A stretch of 38,550 nt of DNA from the NCBI GenBank assembly GCA_945862165.1, contig CAMAXI010000020.1:1-38550 (forward strand), read 5' to 3'. Within the stretch, counting starts at the first letter, position 1. Every line of letters begins with the position of its first letter. The notes beneath the pieces were generated by a model, which was given only the letters and a program-made list of their open reading frames with translations, searched no databases and was not told the DNA's origin. Origin of the DNA: Chryseobacterium gleum (lineage in GTDB: Bacteria > Bacteroidota > Bacteroidia > Flavobacteriales_D > Crocinitomicaceae). The position numbers were made by a program, and so were the translations under genes. Positions 22,590 through 32,696 of this stretch are shown piece after piece.

Positions 22590-23887
22590 CTATAAACTGG
22601 TATTCCTAATAAAGTTATAAATAATCCAATCAAGGATTCTTTTGGCTTATCGACCAATCCAAAGATAAGTATCCATGTTTGGAACAACAAGAAGATAATT
22701 GGAAATAACGGAAAAACTACCTTGTTTATCAATCCACTTACATTTTTTATCCGTAACCCTACACGAATTGAACCAATTACTGTTAACATCGTGAAAAGAT
22801 TTAATACAAAACCTATCATAATAATTAAGCTTTGAAACGAAGAAGTTGCAACGAAAGCAAAAGCTATAATCGCTTGAATCCACAAGGCACGAACAGGAAT
22901 ACCACTTTCATTATTGGCACTAAACCAATTCAATTTTGAAAAATCTTTCGCAACAGCATTTGTCACACGAGGACCAGCTAATACCATACTGGAAATACTG
23001 GAAATTAATAAAAACGAAATAACTCCGCCAAAAACTCTACCCCATGTGTCTCCTAATACTTTCTCTACAAAAATTACCCCAACATCTAACTGTCCTGCCA
23101 TCTGATCAATCGGTATATTTTTTAAAAACACATAATTCAATAAGACATAAAGAATAGAAACAGTTCCTGTCCCTATTATTAAAGCAAGTGGTACATTCCG
23201 TTTTGGATTTTCTACCTCTCCCCCGATATATGCCGCTGCATTCCAACCAGAATAAGCGTACCCTACAAAAAACAAACACAAAGCAAACATTTTATCCCAG
23301 ACATCTGTTAGAAATTTTTCTCCGAATGAAAAATCTACAGCAACTTTATGTTCGGAAAATAATCCGATAAGAATCAATACAACGAGAATAATAATTTTAA
23401 TCGTTGAAGAAATATTTTGAAAAACAGCACTTACCTTGTGGCTTCTCGAATGCATGAGCGTGATAAAAAACAAGATAATAGCTGCATAAACAGTAACCAT
23501 CGGAACACCTAAAAATGTTGCATTTTGTTCAGAATGTATCATCCCTGAAAAATAGGAACTAAACGCAAAACACGCTGCTGCAATCGGTGCTGCAAAACCT
23601 AATAGAAATGAAATCCATCCAGACAAGAATCCCAACTGTTCGGAATAAGCAGACTTCAAGAAAAGATATTCCCCCCCATTTTTTTTATAGAAAGTCCCGA
23701 GAATCGCATAGGAATAAGCACCAAAGAATGCAATTACGCCTCCAATAATCCACAATAAGAGAATCGCAGAACCCGACTGCACGTCAAGCACTTGAAAACC
23801 AATACTTGTAAACACACCAGCGCCAATCATATTCGCTACTACCACCATGATTGCGGTGTATAAACTAAACTTTTTCTTTATTGCCAT
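22574..23887 (-). CDS. APC-superfamily amino acid permease
   Basis: 437 residues with about 12 membrane helices. The APC signature is in helix 1, VVANMIGAGVFTSIGFQVL, with the unwound GAGVF glycines, and in helix 6, FFVGYAYSGWNAAAYIGGEV, followed by NPKRNVPLALIIGTG. This is the family pattern of amino acid/polyamine uptake or exchange across the inner membrane. The substrate is not predictable. It is 15 nt downstream of the lipoprotein gene and overlaps the hydrolase gene. Confidence 0.88.
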   Translation of the reverse strand: MAIKKKFSLYTAIMVVVANMIGAGVFTSIGFQVLDVQSGSAILLLWIIGGVIAFFGAYSYAILGTFYKKNGGEYLFLKSAYSEQLGFLSGWISFLLGFAAPIAAACFAFSSYFSGMIHSEQNATFLGVPMVTVYAAIILFFITLMHSRSHKVSAVFQNISSTIKIIILVVLILIGLFSEHKVAVDFSFGEKFLTDVWDKMFALCLFFVGYAYSGWNAAAYIGGEVENPKRNVPLALIIGTGTVSILYVLLNYVFLKNIPIDQMAGQLDVGVIFVEKVLGDTWGRVFGGVISFLLISSISSMVLAGPRVTNAVAKDFSKLNWFSANNESGIPVRALWIQAIIAFAFVATSSFQSLIIMIGFVLNLFTMLTVIGSIRVGLRIKNVSGLINKVVFPLFPIIFLLFQTWILIFGLVDKPKESLIGLFITLLGIPVYRWVKR

Positions 23888-23902
23888 AAAAAATAGGTGT
23901 CT

Positions 23903-25084
23903 TTACTTCTTTTTGTAAAGCACCTGAAGATTTGTTTCTCCAACCGCCACATTATAACCAATTCTAAATGGTAAATACCTACTTGTCAACTTAGTAGTAT
24001 CCGCATATGCCCTTACCATATCCGGTTGAATACGCGATGAAAATAATGGAATTACTTTTTTGTAGCCACCGTATAATTGCACTTGCCACTTACCATCTAC
24101 GAAATATTTATACGGAATCCCACTATCATCTTGCACAATCATATTGGAAGATTTCAAGATATAATTACGTGTTTTAGAGAAATAATCGCGCGAATTCAAA
24201 TAAGAAGCAGCTTTTAACATTGTGTGGTGTTCGCCAAAAGTACTCACCCAATTAAAGAAATTGTCAATTTTAGTATTTGCATCACTTAAGTCCGTGTTGA
24301 AATAATATAAGTTTTTGACTTTATTATCCGCTGTTAAAAATTCGATGTCTAAACCTGGGCTAAACATTCCTTCTGTTCCGGAAGTATATTTTATTACCGC
24401 ATTTTCTTTTAAGATAAAGTGACGGATTTTACGAATTTTATTTCCCCTACGTGCTAAATAAAACAACAAGGAATGCAGAGTACCATTTACTGTTTTTTGA
24501 TTAAACTGCACAGCCATACTTTTTGTTCGGAAGAATCCAGATTTCATGGAAATATCCAAACTATTAAAAATTTGGTTCAAATAATTTTGCAAATCCGTAT
24601 TGGATAATTGATCATAGTTCGGCAAATAGCCTGGTTTTTCCAAGCCAACCAAAATATAATTTCGAACATCCGAGAAAAAAGCATCCGCATATACAAAATC
24701 AGCCCCCGCTAAAGGATAAAATAATGTTTTACACGCGTAATTTTCAGGAATCATTTTATTTTCTTTCACCCAATTTGTAATTGGTTCCATTTTAGATTTA
24801 GTAAACCCTGAAAATTGAGCCGATACAGTCGCAGGATAATTACTCACTAACTTACGTTTCTTTGCGAAATTATTTTCAAACCCACCAATTGTGTGTGCAA
24901 TATCCGTGAAAAAGGAATCTATGAAGATAGAATCTTTCGGTTCTTCTATAACTTCTTTATTTTGTTCTACTTTTACCCCTGTTTTTTCAACATCTTTTTC
25001 CTCCACCTTTTTAGTCGAAGTACTTCCACAAGAAACGATAAACATCCCTACTAAAAACCCAATGCTCTTATACCCTAATTTCAT
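23903..25084 (-). CDS. Lipoprotein of unknown function
   Basis: 393 residues. The signal peptide ends at a lipobox, FIVSC (C19). A charged linker (about 20-50, rich in K, E, V) tethers a large domain with SNYPATVSAQFSGFT, YPLAGADFVYADAFF, SGFFRTKSMAVQFNQ, ARRGNKIRKIRHFIL and YGGYKKVIPLFSSR. No family is recognised, though the layout suggests a surface or periplasmic enzyme-like fold. It is the first gene of the minus-strand operon with the permease and hydrolase and has a canonical promoter at 25155-25182. Peptide or wall-fragment handling would fit the three genes together but is speculation. Confidence 0.65.
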   Translation of the reverse strand: MKLGYKSIGFLVGMFIVSCGSTSTKKVEEKDVEKTGVKVEQNKEVIEEPKDSIFIDSFFTDIAHTIGGFENNFAKKRKLVSNYPATVSAQFSGFTKSKMEPITNWVKENKMIPENYACKTLFYPLAGADFVYADAFFSDVRNYILVGLEKPGYLPNYDQLSNTDLQNYLNQIFNSLDISMKSGFFRTKSMAVQFNQKTVNGTLHSLLFYLARRGNKIRKIRHFILKENAVIKYTSGTEGMFSPGLDIEFLTADNKVKNLYYFNTDLSDANTKIDNFFNWVSTFGEHHTMLKAASYLNSRDYFSKTRNYILKSSNMIVQDDSGIPYKYFVDGKWQVQLYGGYKKVIPLFSSRIQPDMVRAYADTTKLTSRYLPFRIGYNVAVGETNLQVLYKKK

Positions 25085-25154
25085 TCTTTATTTACTTAAT
25101 TATCAATTTTTTCATGTTTTATAAATGTGTATTGAACACTTTAAAACAAGAGCG

Positions 25155-25182
25155 CAAAGTTAATATTATAGAAACAAAACAA
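25155..25182 (-). promoter_or_regulatory. Promoter of the lipoprotein-permease-hydrolase operon
   Basis: On the minus strand, TTG (25182-25180), 17 nt, then TAACTTTG (25162-25155), matching the Bacteroidota consensus. The leader to the ATG is about 65 nt. Confidence 0.65.
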
Positions 25183-25260
25183 CCATGTACTTACCGAAAA
25201 AGATATCGCGAATACCCTAGAATATATTAACAATCAGTAGGAAATTGTGGATAACAAGGC

Positions 25261-25291
25261 TTGCTTTCATCAGTTATAATACTTATATTTG
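25261..25291 (+). promoter_or_regulatory. rarA promoter
   Basis: TTG at 25261-25263, 20 nt, TATATTTG at 25284-25291, then 22 nt to the ATG at 25314. It is divergent from the operon promoter about 80 nt to the left. Confidence 0.65.
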
Positions 25292-25313
25292 ATTAAAAGG
25301 GTAATAATTACTT

Positions 25314-26597
25314 ATGCAACAACCTATACCGTTAGCAGAAAGAATGCGTCCATTATCTCTGGACAATTATATTGGACAATCTCATTTACTTGGGACTGGT
25401 TCCTCTTTTCGCATTGGTTTAGAAAAAGGCTTAATTCCATCGATGATTCTTTGGGGTCCACCCGGAGTAGGAAAAACAACATTAGCGTATCTAATTGCAA
25501 AGCAAACGAATCGTACGATTCACACCTTATCTGCCATTTCATCTGGTGTTAAAGATGTACGCGATGTAATTCAAAAAGTAGAACAAGGTGGCTTATTTCA
25601 AGAAAAAGGAACCATCCTATTTATTGATGAAATTCACCGTTTTTCGAAATCGCAACAAGACTCCTTATTAAATGCTGTAGAGCGCGGAATAATAACATTA
25701 ATTGGTGCAACTACAGAAAACCCATCTTTTGAAGTTATTTCAGCACTTCTTTCCCGTTGTCAGGTATACACCTTGCAAAATCACAGTCAAGAGGAATTAC
25801 TTGCTATTTTAAAACAAGCGATTCAATCCGATGAACACCTTAAAACAAGAAAGATTAACCTGCTAGAAACAAATGCTTTATTAGGTATTTCTGGTGGTGA
25901 TGCCCGAAAACTATTAAATGTTTTTGAATTAATAATTTCCAATTGTGCTACCGGTGAAGCAATCAATGTTACAAATGCATTAGTAGAAAAATTTGCAAAT
26001 AAGAGTTTGGCCATCTATGATAAAGATGGTGAGGTACACTATGATATTGCATCGGCATTTATAAAATCTATCCGTGGAAGTGATCCAAATGCAGCCGTTT
26101 ATTGGCTAGCACGAATGATTGCAGGTGGTGAAGATCCTAAATTTATTGCCCGAAGACTTTTAATTGCGGCAAGTGAGGACATTGGATTAGCGAATCCAAC
26201 AGCTTTAGTAATGGCTAACAATACATTTCAAGCAGTTCAAGCAATCGGATGGCCTGAATCACGCATAATTCTTTCGCAATGTGTTATTTATTTAGCAACT
26301 TCCCCGAAAGGAAATGCTGCATATCAAGCAATCAATAATGCACAACAAGTGGTGAGTCAGTCTGGAAATTTACCTGTACCACTTCATTTACGAAATGCAC
26401 CAACAAAATTAATGAAAGACCTCGGTTACGGCGAAGGATATAAATACGCACACGAATTCGAAAATAATTTTATTCAACAAGATTATATGCCTGAAGCATT
26501 AAGTAAAACAAACTTTTTTCATGCTGGAAGTAGTCGCAAAGAACAAGAAATTTCAGAGCAAATCAAACAACTATGGGGAACAAAATATCCTATTTAA
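25314..26597 (+). CDS. rarA: Replication-associated recombination protein A (AAA+ ATPase)
   Basis: 427 residues. It opens [22 protein letters not shown], as RarA/MgsA/WRNIP1 proteins do. Walker A is GPPGVGKT at 48-55, Walker B FIDEIHRF at 103-110, sensor 1 [13 protein letters not shown], then SRCQVYTL. The C-terminal tetramerisation part has [24 protein letters not shown] and [13 protein letters not shown], diagnostic of the family. RarA acts at stalled replication forks. The next gene starts inside its last codons (25-nt overlap). Confidence 0.93.
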   Translation: MQQPIPLAERMRPLSLDNYIGQSHLLGTGSSFRIGLEKGLIPSMILWGPPGVGKTTLAYLIAKQTNRTIHTLSAISSGVKDVRDVIQKVEQGGLFQEKGTILFIDEIHRFSKSQQDSLLNAVERGIITLIGATTENPSFEVISALLSRCQVYTLQNHSQEELLAILKQAIQSDEHLKTRKINLLETNALLGISGGDARKLLNVFELIISNCATGEAINVTNALVEKFANKSLAIYDKDGEVHYDIASAFIKSIRGSDPNAAVYWLARMIAGGEDPKFIARRLLIAASEDIGLANPTALVMANNTFQAVQAIGWPESRIILSQCVIYLATSPKGNAAYQAINNAQQVVSQSGNLPVPLHLRNAPTKLMKDLGYGEGYKYAHEFENNFIQQDYMPEALSKTNFFHAGSSRKEQEISEQIKQLWGTKYPI

Positions 26598-27577
26598 CAT
26601 CTGCTTTTGTATACTATTTCATCGTATACCCTATTTCCCTTTTACCATTATGGGTGATTTATATTTTCACGGATTTCTTCTACTTACTACTTATTTATGT
26701 ATTTCCTTACCGAAAAAAACTGATTCGCAAAAATATTTTCAAATCGTTTCCACAAGCATCGCATGGACACCGCAAAAAAATAAATCGCGCCTTTTATAAA
26801 CACCTCTGCGATTTACTTGCCGAAAGCATCAAAAACATTTCTATTAGTGAACGTGAATTACGCAAACGTTTTAAGGTTTCAGACCACACCTTAGTAAACA
26901 AATTGTTTGCAGAAGGAAAAAATGTACTACTGGTTTCTGGTCATTATAACAATTGGGAATGGATGATTACTGCACAAAATTTATTATTACGACACCAAGC
27001 CGCTGGTATTGGTATGCCTTTATCTAATGCTTTTTGGAATGAAAAACTCAACAAACGCAGAGGTCGATTTGGAATGAAAATTTTAAACGCAAATAATGTC
27101 CATGAATATTTAGCACAAACACATACTAAACCAACTGCAACATTAGTACTAGCAGATCAAGCTCCTGGAAATTCGCTTAAAGCATATTGGATGAACTTTT
27201 TAAATCAAAAAACGGCTGTGTTTTTTGGCTGTGAACAATTAGCACACCAATACAATAGTGCTGTAGTGTTTTTCGTGATTAATAAACGTAGAAGAGGTTA
27301 TTACAAAGTAGATTTTCAATTAATTTGTGAGAATCCAAGTGAGATGCCTTATGGAGAAATTACTGAAAAACACACAAAACTTCTGGAACGATCAATCAAT
27401 AAAAACCCAGAATATTGGCTATGGTCACACAATCGTTGGAAACGGCATATTCCTGAAAATTTAGAAGAATTACGCGCGGAATTGAAAGAAAAATTTGAAA
27501 CCCGTTTTCCTATTAGCACTCCAAAAGAAGATCCTAATTCAGAAAATCCCACGTCAAACCAATTCGCAAAATTCTAG
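26573..27577 (+). CDS. LpxL/HtrB-type lipid A acyltransferase family protein
   Basis: 334 residues. One or two N-terminal membrane helices (about 10-46) are followed by the acyltransferase motif SGHYNNWEW, with H124-x4-E129. Downstream are GIGMPLSN, NKRRGRFGMKIL and LADQAPGNS, all usual in the lysophospholipid/lipid A acyltransferase family, and PEYWLWSHNRWKRH near the end. It acylates lipid A precursors on the inner membrane; which position is not shown by sequence. It begins within the rarA 3' end, so it is translationally coupled, and its last 44 nt overlap the 3' end of the convergent porin gene. Confidence 0.85.
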   Translation: MGNKISYLTSAFVYYFIVYPISLLPLWVIYIFTDFFYLLLIYVFPYRKKLIRKNIFKSFPQASHGHRKKINRAFYKHLCDLLAESIKNISISERELRKRFKVSDHTLVNKLFAEGKNVLLVSGHYNNWEWMITAQNLLLRHQAAGIGMPLSNAFWNEKLNKRRGRFGMKILNANNVHEYLAQTHTKPTATLVLADQAPGNSLKAYWMNFLNQKTAVFFGCEQLAHQYNSAVVFFVINKRRRGYYKVDFQLICENPSEMPYGEITEKHTKLLERSINKNPEYWLWSHNRWKRHIPENLEELRAELKEKFETRFPISTPKEDPNSENPTSNQFAKF

Positions 27578-29279
27578 GCATAACTGGGTAATTAATCGCT
27601 ACTCTGTTTGCACGTGGATTCCATGCGTTATCGATGTTTTCGTATTTAAAATAAAAGCGTATTTCATCTATAGAAACACCCATAAATGCATCTAATTGTA
27701 CTACCGAAGCATAAGATAAATTCATTGGATTTTTAACACTATATAGACCCCATGGAGAATCAAAATTCATAAGTGCATAAGACGATTTAGTGTACACATC
27801 TGTACCTACAATAAATTCATATTTCTCTTTGTGCTTAATGGTTGTTTTGAAAAATAATCGAGCTCTTATATCGTATTTAGGCAACAAGCTTATATTTTTA
27901 TTTAAATAATTTAATGTTATCCTTGGTTGTATATGGAATTTCCCCATCCTAATATCACACGACGTACTTACAAATAACTGCTGCACATGTGTAAGCGTAT
28001 CGTTTCTCCAGCTATCCTGTAATAAAAAATACGTGTTTTGCATTTGTTTATACCCAACTTTAATAAATGGTTTCCAAGTACTTTTTCCGGAAAAAGTATA
28101 TGCCATTGCTAGTAACCCTTGCTTTTCTACCGTAGGAATTTTCCAAGCAATCGTATTCCCAAAATACAAACGCTGTAATGGTTCTGGAACCATTTGACTA
28201 TTTGTCAATTCTAATACATGCACCCCATATTTTTGGGTATTCGTTAATTGAAATGCATGACTAAATTGTTTTCCTTGTCCCACCAAATTTTGCATCATTG
28301 CATAATTTAGCTTCGTATTACCAAAATTCCAAGTAGAATTCAGCGTTATATTGAGTGCATTTTTAATTTGAGACGCATTTGTTTTATATATCCAATATAC
28401 GCGATTAATACCTACTGTTGAAATTTGACTTTTCGATTTTAAAAAATAAGAAACACCACTCTCTAAAAAAGACCATTGGGAAAGATCTCTTGTAAAAGTT
28501 GGATTAGAAAAATATGGATATAATTTAGCAATGGAATCTGTTTCCCGATAAATTCTTCGCTCTACCCGAAGTTGATTAGAAAAAACTAAACCTGTTTCCA
28601 ATTTACGCAATGAATCGATCGGTAAAAAATTCCAAACCGATTGCTGTTGTAAATAATAACGATTAGATGAATCTTTTGCCAGCGCTTTATTAATCGGCGC
28701 ATATTCTAATCCATAAGAATTCAACATTTTATTATCCGAACTTACACCTCCATTCAATGCACGTACAAACTTCGAAGAAGAACCTTCTATTAAATGCTTC
28801 CAATGTTTTCCATAACGCGCTAAACTAAAAGTAAATGCATCTGCACTAAAATCACTTTGTTTATACAAGGTAGAACTTACCTGTCGGTTGTAATGCATGC
28901 TAAAATGTAAATTTCCTCGGAATGTTTGCTGGAAATCTGCATGTAAATACTGTAAACCTCCCGAACCAACCGAATACATAAAACCTAGATGCGGCAATGC
29001 TGTAAAAATCGGTGAAGCTATTTTAGTGCTTCGATATTGATTAGTGAGCGATTGAAAGAAATTAAAATAATCATTTCCATTTACTCCGAAAGGATTATTT
29101 TGGGTACCACCAGGAAGAGTTGTTTGTTTTTCGGCAAAATAGAGATCTAAAGAATCGTTTGATTTTCCTCCAGAACGAAAATCCGCTTTTAGAGTATCTA
29201 CTTTATGCAAAAGAAAATCCGTCTGCGCGATTGAAGCAAACGAAAAAAAGCATAAAAAGATAGATTTTACAATTTTCAC
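27534..29279 (-). CDS. Putative porin (Porin_10-type outer-membrane barrel)
   Basis: 581 residues with a signal peptide (MKIVKSIFLCFFSFASIAQ). The mature N-terminus holds the plug-like NPFGVNGNDYFNFFQSLTNQ, then repeated beta strands (LHFSMHYNRQVSS, FTFSLARYGKHW, KWKLNYAMM-like runs) up to the closing strand RILRIGLTWDFLN, ending in a hydrophobic/aromatic residue pair as outer-membrane barrels do. It fits the Bacteroidota putative porin family (PF14121). The transported solute is unknown. Its 3' end runs 44 nt into the convergent acyltransferase gene. Confidence 0.8.
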   Translation of the reverse strand: MKIVKSIFLCFFSFASIAQTDFLLHKVDTLKADFRSGGKSNDSLDLYFAEKQTTLPGGTQNNPFGVNGNDYFNFFQSLTNQYRSTKIASPIFTALPHLGFMYSVGSGGLQYLHADFQQTFRGNLHFSMHYNRQVSSTLYKQSDFSADAFTFSLARYGKHWKHLIEGSSSKFVRALNGGVSSDNKMLNSYGLEYAPINKALAKDSSNRYYLQQQSVWNFLPIDSLRKLETGLVFSNQLRVERRIYRETDSIAKLYPYFSNPTFTRDLSQWSFLESGVSYFLKSKSQISTVGINRVYWIYKTNASQIKNALNITLNSTWNFGNTKLNYAMMQNLVGQGKQFSHAFQLTNTQKYGVHVLELTNSQMVPEPLQRLYFGNTIAWKIPTVEKQGLLAMAYTFSGKSTWKPFIKVGYKQMQNTYFLLQDSWRNDTLTHVQQLFVSTSCDIRMGKFHIQPRITLNYLNKNISLLPKYDIRARLFFKTTIKHKEKYEFIVGTDVYTKSSYALMNFDSPWGLYSVKNPMNLSYASVVQLDAFMGVSIDEIRFYFKYENIDNAWNPRANRVAINYPVMPRILRIGLTWDFLN

Positions 29280-29367
29280 AAAATAAACTTTTAAAATCGA
29301 ATTGTCGCTAAAGACACATTCGATTCAATCAAAACCAAACTTTTCTTAAACGTCTATAAACAGAAAA

Positions 29368-29386
29368 AGGGGGAACAAATCCCCCT
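29368..29386 (-). terminator. rpsT terminator
   Basis: Read on the minus strand: AGGGGGA, TTTGT, TCCCCCT, then TTTTC. This is a 7-bp GC-rich stem with a short T-run, 24 nt past the rpsT stop. Confidence 0.8.
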
Positions 29387-29410
29387 ATATCTATATGAAA
29401 AAATCGTATA

Positions 29411-29662
29411 TTATAATTTATTGATTTTAACAGCTAAACCTGATTTCAAGTTAGCAGCTTTGTTCGCGTGAATAATGTTTTTCTTCGCTAACTTATCAAT
29501 CATAGAAGAAACAGAAACAAATAATGTTTGAGCCTCCGCTTTATCAGACAAACCACGTAACTTACGTAAAGCGTTTCTTGTCGTTTTATGTTGGTATTTG
29601 TTAATAAGTCTTTTTGACTCATTCGATCTAATTCTTTTTTTAGCAGACTTATGATTAGCCAT
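29411..29662 (-). CDS. rpsT: 30S ribosomal protein S20
   Basis: 83 residues, the usual length. The start [19 protein letters not shown] and the pattern [41 protein letters not shown] are characteristic of S20, a helical bundle protein that binds the 5' domain of 16S rRNA. It lies just downstream of two tRNA-Glu genes on the same strand and may share their transcript. A strong terminator follows. Confidence 0.97.
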   Translation of the reverse strand: MANHKSAKKRIRSNESKRLINKYQHKTTRNALRKLRGLSDKAEAQTLFVSVSSMIDKLAKKNIIHANKAANLKSGLAVKINKL

Positions 29663-29710
29663 AATAGTTATTTATTTAAATTTAATTAAGAAACTTTGTT
29701 CTTTTTCTTG

Positions 29711-29782
29711 CAGCCCATAGGAGAATCGAACTCCTGTTACCAGGATGAAAACCTGGCGTCCTAACCACTAGACGAATGGGCC
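29711..29782 (-). tRNA. tRNA-Glu (UUC), copy 2 in transcription order
   Basis: 72 nt, minus strand. Acceptor GGCCCAT with ATGGGCT (G1-U72 wobble), D arm GTCTAGTGGTTAGGAC, anticodon loop TTTTCAT with anticodon TTC flanked by the CCAGG/CCTGG stem, T arm AGGAG TTCGATT CTCCT. CCA is not encoded. The sequence is the same as the upstream copy. Confidence 0.95.
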
Positions 29783-29804
29783 AAATTAGTAATTACTAAT
29801 TCAG

Positions 29805-29876
29805 CAGCCCATAGGAGAATCGAACTCCTGTTACCAGGATGAAAACCTGGCGTCCTAACCACTAGACGAATGGGCC
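29805..29876 (-). tRNA. tRNA-Glu (UUC), copy 1 in transcription order
   Basis: Identical 72 nt to the copy at 29711-29782, with 22 nt between them. The spacer holds the perfect palindrome ATTAGTAATTACTAAT (29785-29800), a likely processing hairpin. A canonical promoter lies 40 nt upstream. Confidence 0.95.
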
Positions 29877-29915
29877 AAATAAAATCAATGAATTATATCC
29901 TCTGATTTTGGTGTG

Positions 29916-29946
29916 CAAATATAGGTCTTATTTTTGTCTTTCCAAA
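29916..29946 (-). promoter_or_regulatory. tRNA-Glu promoter
   Basis: On the minus strand, TTTG (29946-29943), 19 nt, TATATTTG (29923-29916). Exact consensus and optimal spacing, as expected for a stable-RNA promoter; rpsT may be read from it too. Confidence 0.75.
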
Positions 29947-30000
29947 AAAAAAACAGAATAAATACCTATTTTTTTTTCTCAACTATCTTTTTTCAATCCA

Positions 30001-30696
30001 TCAAGCATATTCATCCTCCACATCCGACGCACTAGAAGACCTAAACCCCAGCGTTTTATTCGTTCGAATCCCTAGATTTTCACTTAATTCATTTAACTGA
30101 TCTACGTTAATTCCGGATACCGCATCGTACGGTGGAATTATTAAATCATTACTTACCGCACCTAAAAACAACAAATGAAGCATTTCTATTAATAGGTCCT
30201 TTTTAAGGATGTTTTTTGAAATTTTAGGAAAGCGTAATGCGACTTGTTGTACACCTTCTACTACAAAATGGTTCTCTTTATTAATGTAAATCCGTGCTAA
30301 CAATCCTCCCTCATCGCCTATACGATTTTGCAAAATAGACTGCGCAGAAAAATTATATACATAGATAACGCCAAAATACCCCCTGGAAAAATCCTTCTTG
30401 ATATAGGTGTCTTTCCATAAAGGATTATCTTCTGGAATTGTAAAAACATTGGTGTGCAAATGAAAGATCAAGGCATCACTACCGATCATAACCCGCGACT
30501 CATATTCACTTTTAAAGGTGAATTCCATTCGAATTCGCGAATCCTTTAAGCCTAACTTTAAACTAGAAACTTCCGAAGCGATAACTTCATTTAACTCCTT
30601 AAACCATTTCTTAGTAAGCGCTAATACATCTTGTTTCAACGTTACTTTGTCGTGGAGTAAATTTAAAACGGAATCCTGAAGTTCTTTTATAGACAT
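30001..30696 (-). CDS. Conserved-looking cytoplasmic protein of unknown function
   Basis: 231 residues, no signal peptide. A helical N-terminus (about 1-45) precedes a mixed alpha/beta domain: RIRMEFTFKSEYESRVMIGSD (shown in part), FHLHTNVFTIPEDNPLW, RGYFGVIYVYNFSAQSIL, RIGDEGGLLARIYINKENHF and a last helical region with NVDQLNELSENLGIRTNK. I do not recognise the family. It starts 2 nt after the proS stop, so it is almost certainly translated in the same operon. The ending SSSASDVEDEYA is acidic and probably disordered. Confidence 0.7.
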   Translation of the reverse strand: MSIKELQDSVLNLLHDKVTLKQDVLALTKKWFKELNEVIASEVSSLKLGLKDSRIRMEFTFKSEYESRVMIGSDALIFHLHTNVFTIPEDNPLWKDTYIKKDFSRGYFGVIYVYNFSAQSILQNRIGDEGGLLARIYINKENHFVVEGVQQVALRFPKISKNILKKDLLIEMLHLLFLGAVSNDLIIPPYDAVSGINVDQLNELSENLGIRTNKTLGFRSSSASDVEDEYA

Positions 30697-30698
30697 GG

Positions 30699-32174
30699 TT
30701 AATATGCTTTAGCAATCACTACACGACGCGTAGATGGTTTTCCTGACACCATGCATACACCTTCTTCATACGGGGCATCTAATGGAATACAACGGATAGT
30801 AGCTTTCGTCTCGTCCTTGATTTTTTCTTCAGTTTCTTTTGTTCCATCCCAATGCACCAAATAAAAACCACCATCTTTTTCAAGACGCGCTTTAAACTCT
30901 ACATAGGTATCTACCTTATGGATATTCGCAACTCTAAAATCTTGTGCACGCTTTAATAAGTTTGCTTGAATTTCATCCAACAAATCTTTAACACGTATTT
31001 CAACACCATCTAAAGCAACAACCGTTTTCTCTTTGGTATCACGACGCACTAACTCCACATTTCCTGCAGCTAAATCTCTTGGTCCAATTGCTAAACGCAC
31101 AGGAACACCCTTCATTTCATACTCTGCAAATTTCCATCCTGGACGACGGTTATCGTCATCGTCAAACTTCACACGAATACCAAGCGTTTTAAACGTAGCA
31201 ACTAGTTCTTTTGCTTTTGCTGAAATCGCTTCAAATTCTTCTTGTGATTTATAAATAGGAATAATAACTACATGTATCGGCGCTAATTTCGGAGGTAAAA
31301 CCAATCCTTCATCGTCGGAATGCGTCATAATTAAAGCACCCATTAATCGGGTTGAAACACCCCAAGATGTCGCCCAAACATGCTCTAGTTTCCCTTCTTT
31401 ATCTGCAAATTTTACATCAAATGCTTTCGCGAAATTTTGTCCTAAAAAATGGGAAGTTCCTGCTTGTAACGCTTTCCCATCTTGCATCATTGCTTCAATA
31501 CAATAGGTCTCTTCCGCTCCAGCAAAACGCTCACTTTCGGATTTATAACCACGGATAACTGGCATTGCCATATAACTCTCTACGAAATCCGTATACACAT
31601 CCAACATTTTTTCCGCTTCTTCAATCGCCTCAACTTTGGTAGCATGTGCCGTGTGTCCTTCTTGCCATAAAAATTCCGTTGTACGCAAAAACAAACGTGT
31701 ACGCATTTCCCAACGAACGACATTCGCCCATTGGTTAATTAATATTGGTAAATCTCTGTAGGATTGAATCCAATTTTTATACGAACTCCAAATAATTGTT
31801 TCTGAAGTTGGTCGTACGATTAATTCTTCTTCTAATTTCGATTCTGGGTCGACAATAATTCCCGAACCGTCCTCTGCATTTTTCAAACGTGTATGTGTTA
31901 CAACCGCACATTCCTTTGCAAAACCATCTACGTGATTCGCTTCTTTACTCAAATAAGACTTCGGAATAAATAAGGGGAAATACGCATTCGAGTGACCAGT
32001 TTCTTTGAACTTAGCATCCAACACATCTTTCATGTTTTCCCAGATAGCAAACCCATAAGGCTTGATAATCATACAGCCACGTACATCGGAATGTTCCGCT
32101 AAATCTGCACGATCCACTAATTCATTATACCATTTAGAATAATCTTCTTTTCGCGTAGGTAGATTTTTTGACAT
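30699..32174 (-). CDS. proS: Prolyl-tRNA synthetase, archaeal/eukaryal-like short type
   Basis: 491 residues from [19 protein letters not shown]. An upstream in-frame ATG at 32333 would add 53 residues coded by dispersed-repeat text and is rejected. Class II motifs are visible: RPTSETIIW (TxE), [20 protein letters not shown] (motif 2), and [21 protein letters not shown] (motif 3; shown in Trp-Ala-Thr-Ser context). It lacks the bacterial editing INS domain and ends in Tyr (VVIAKAY), the mark of the ProS type 3 enzymes common in Bacteroidota. It charges tRNA-Pro in the cytoplasm. A short unknown gene follows 2 nt downstream. Confidence 0.95.
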   Translation of the reverse strand: MSKNLPTRKEDYSKWYNELVDRADLAEHSDVRGCMIIKPYGFAIWENMKDVLDAKFKETGHSNAYFPLFIPKSYLSKEANHVDGFAKECAVVTHTRLKNAEDGSGIIVDPESKLEEELIVRPTSETIIWSSYKNWIQSYRDLPILINQWANVVRWEMRTRLFLRTTEFLWQEGHTAHATKVEAIEEAEKMLDVYTDFVESYMAMPVIRGYKSESERFAGAEETYCIEAMMQDGKALQAGTSHFLGQNFAKAFDVKFADKEGKLEHVWATSWGVSTRLMGALIMTHSDDEGLVLPPKLAPIHVVIIPIYKSQEEFEAISAKAKELVATFKTLGIRVKFDDDDNRRPGWKFAEYEMKGVPVRLAIGPRDLAAGNVELVRRDTKEKTVVALDGVEIRVKDLLDEIQANLLKRAQDFRVANIHKVDTYVEFKARLEKDGGFYLVHWDGTKETEEKIKDETKATIRCIPLDAPYEEGVCMVSGKPSTRRVVIAKAY

Positions 32175-32220
32175 AGAATTGAAATTTGAAATGTAAAGAT
32201 AATAAAAAGAGTGAAACGGT

Positions 32221-32290
32221 CCTTCGAGAACCTCAGGAACCGTTTTCGAGAACCTCAGGAACCGTGACGAGTGACTAGAGAAGGAAGGTA
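32221..32290. repeat. Dispersed repeat with a 22-nt tandem duplication
   Basis: TTCGAGAACCTCAGGAACC begins at 32223 and again at 32245 (21-nt unit, period 22). It is followed by GTGACGAGTGACTAGAG. Related text lies at 12133-12177 on the other strand with the two parts in the opposite order. The copy falls just before proS and explains the false upstream start of that gene. Confidence 0.6.
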
Positions 32291-32696
32291 TTGAATCATG
32301 AAAGTACGGAGTGAAGATAATACTATAATTCACGTGTTTTTACTAGATATAAACCACAAATAAAATAGTGAATTAGACATACAATAATAACACACAACTA
32401 AATTAAAATAAATACATTATAAATTTTAATTTAAATTATTAAACGACCAAATCTATATAAAAAATATACTTTTGGTTGGACAATAATAAACGTAACTTTA
32501 AAAATATAAATCGCACAAATCATCTTAATACCTAATATTTATCGTATTATTTACCTAGTTATAGTTGTAATTTTGTTTAACAAAGACAAAAAGTCATTGG
32601 AAACCAAGTGTTAATGACAAAAATTCCGACTATAGATTTAATCGTTGTATTGGAACCAAATTTGAACAATTAAATGAAACTCAAAAACTAGAAAAG
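32291..32696. other. AT-rich gene-free leader region before clpB
   Basis: No gene is seen. It has long AT-rich runs and TAATTTTG (32568-32575), a match to the -7 consensus on the + strand about 120 nt before clpB, but no TTG at the proper -33 distance. GTCATT (32593-32598) and AATGAC (32613-32618) form a weak inverted repeat in the presumed leader. A heat-shock operator cannot be named from this. Confidence 0.35.

Noticed and set aside
32175-32333. 53-residue N-terminal extension of ProRS
   Set aside because: It is coded by dispersed-repeat DNA; the ATG at 32174 gives the normal N-terminus and family length.
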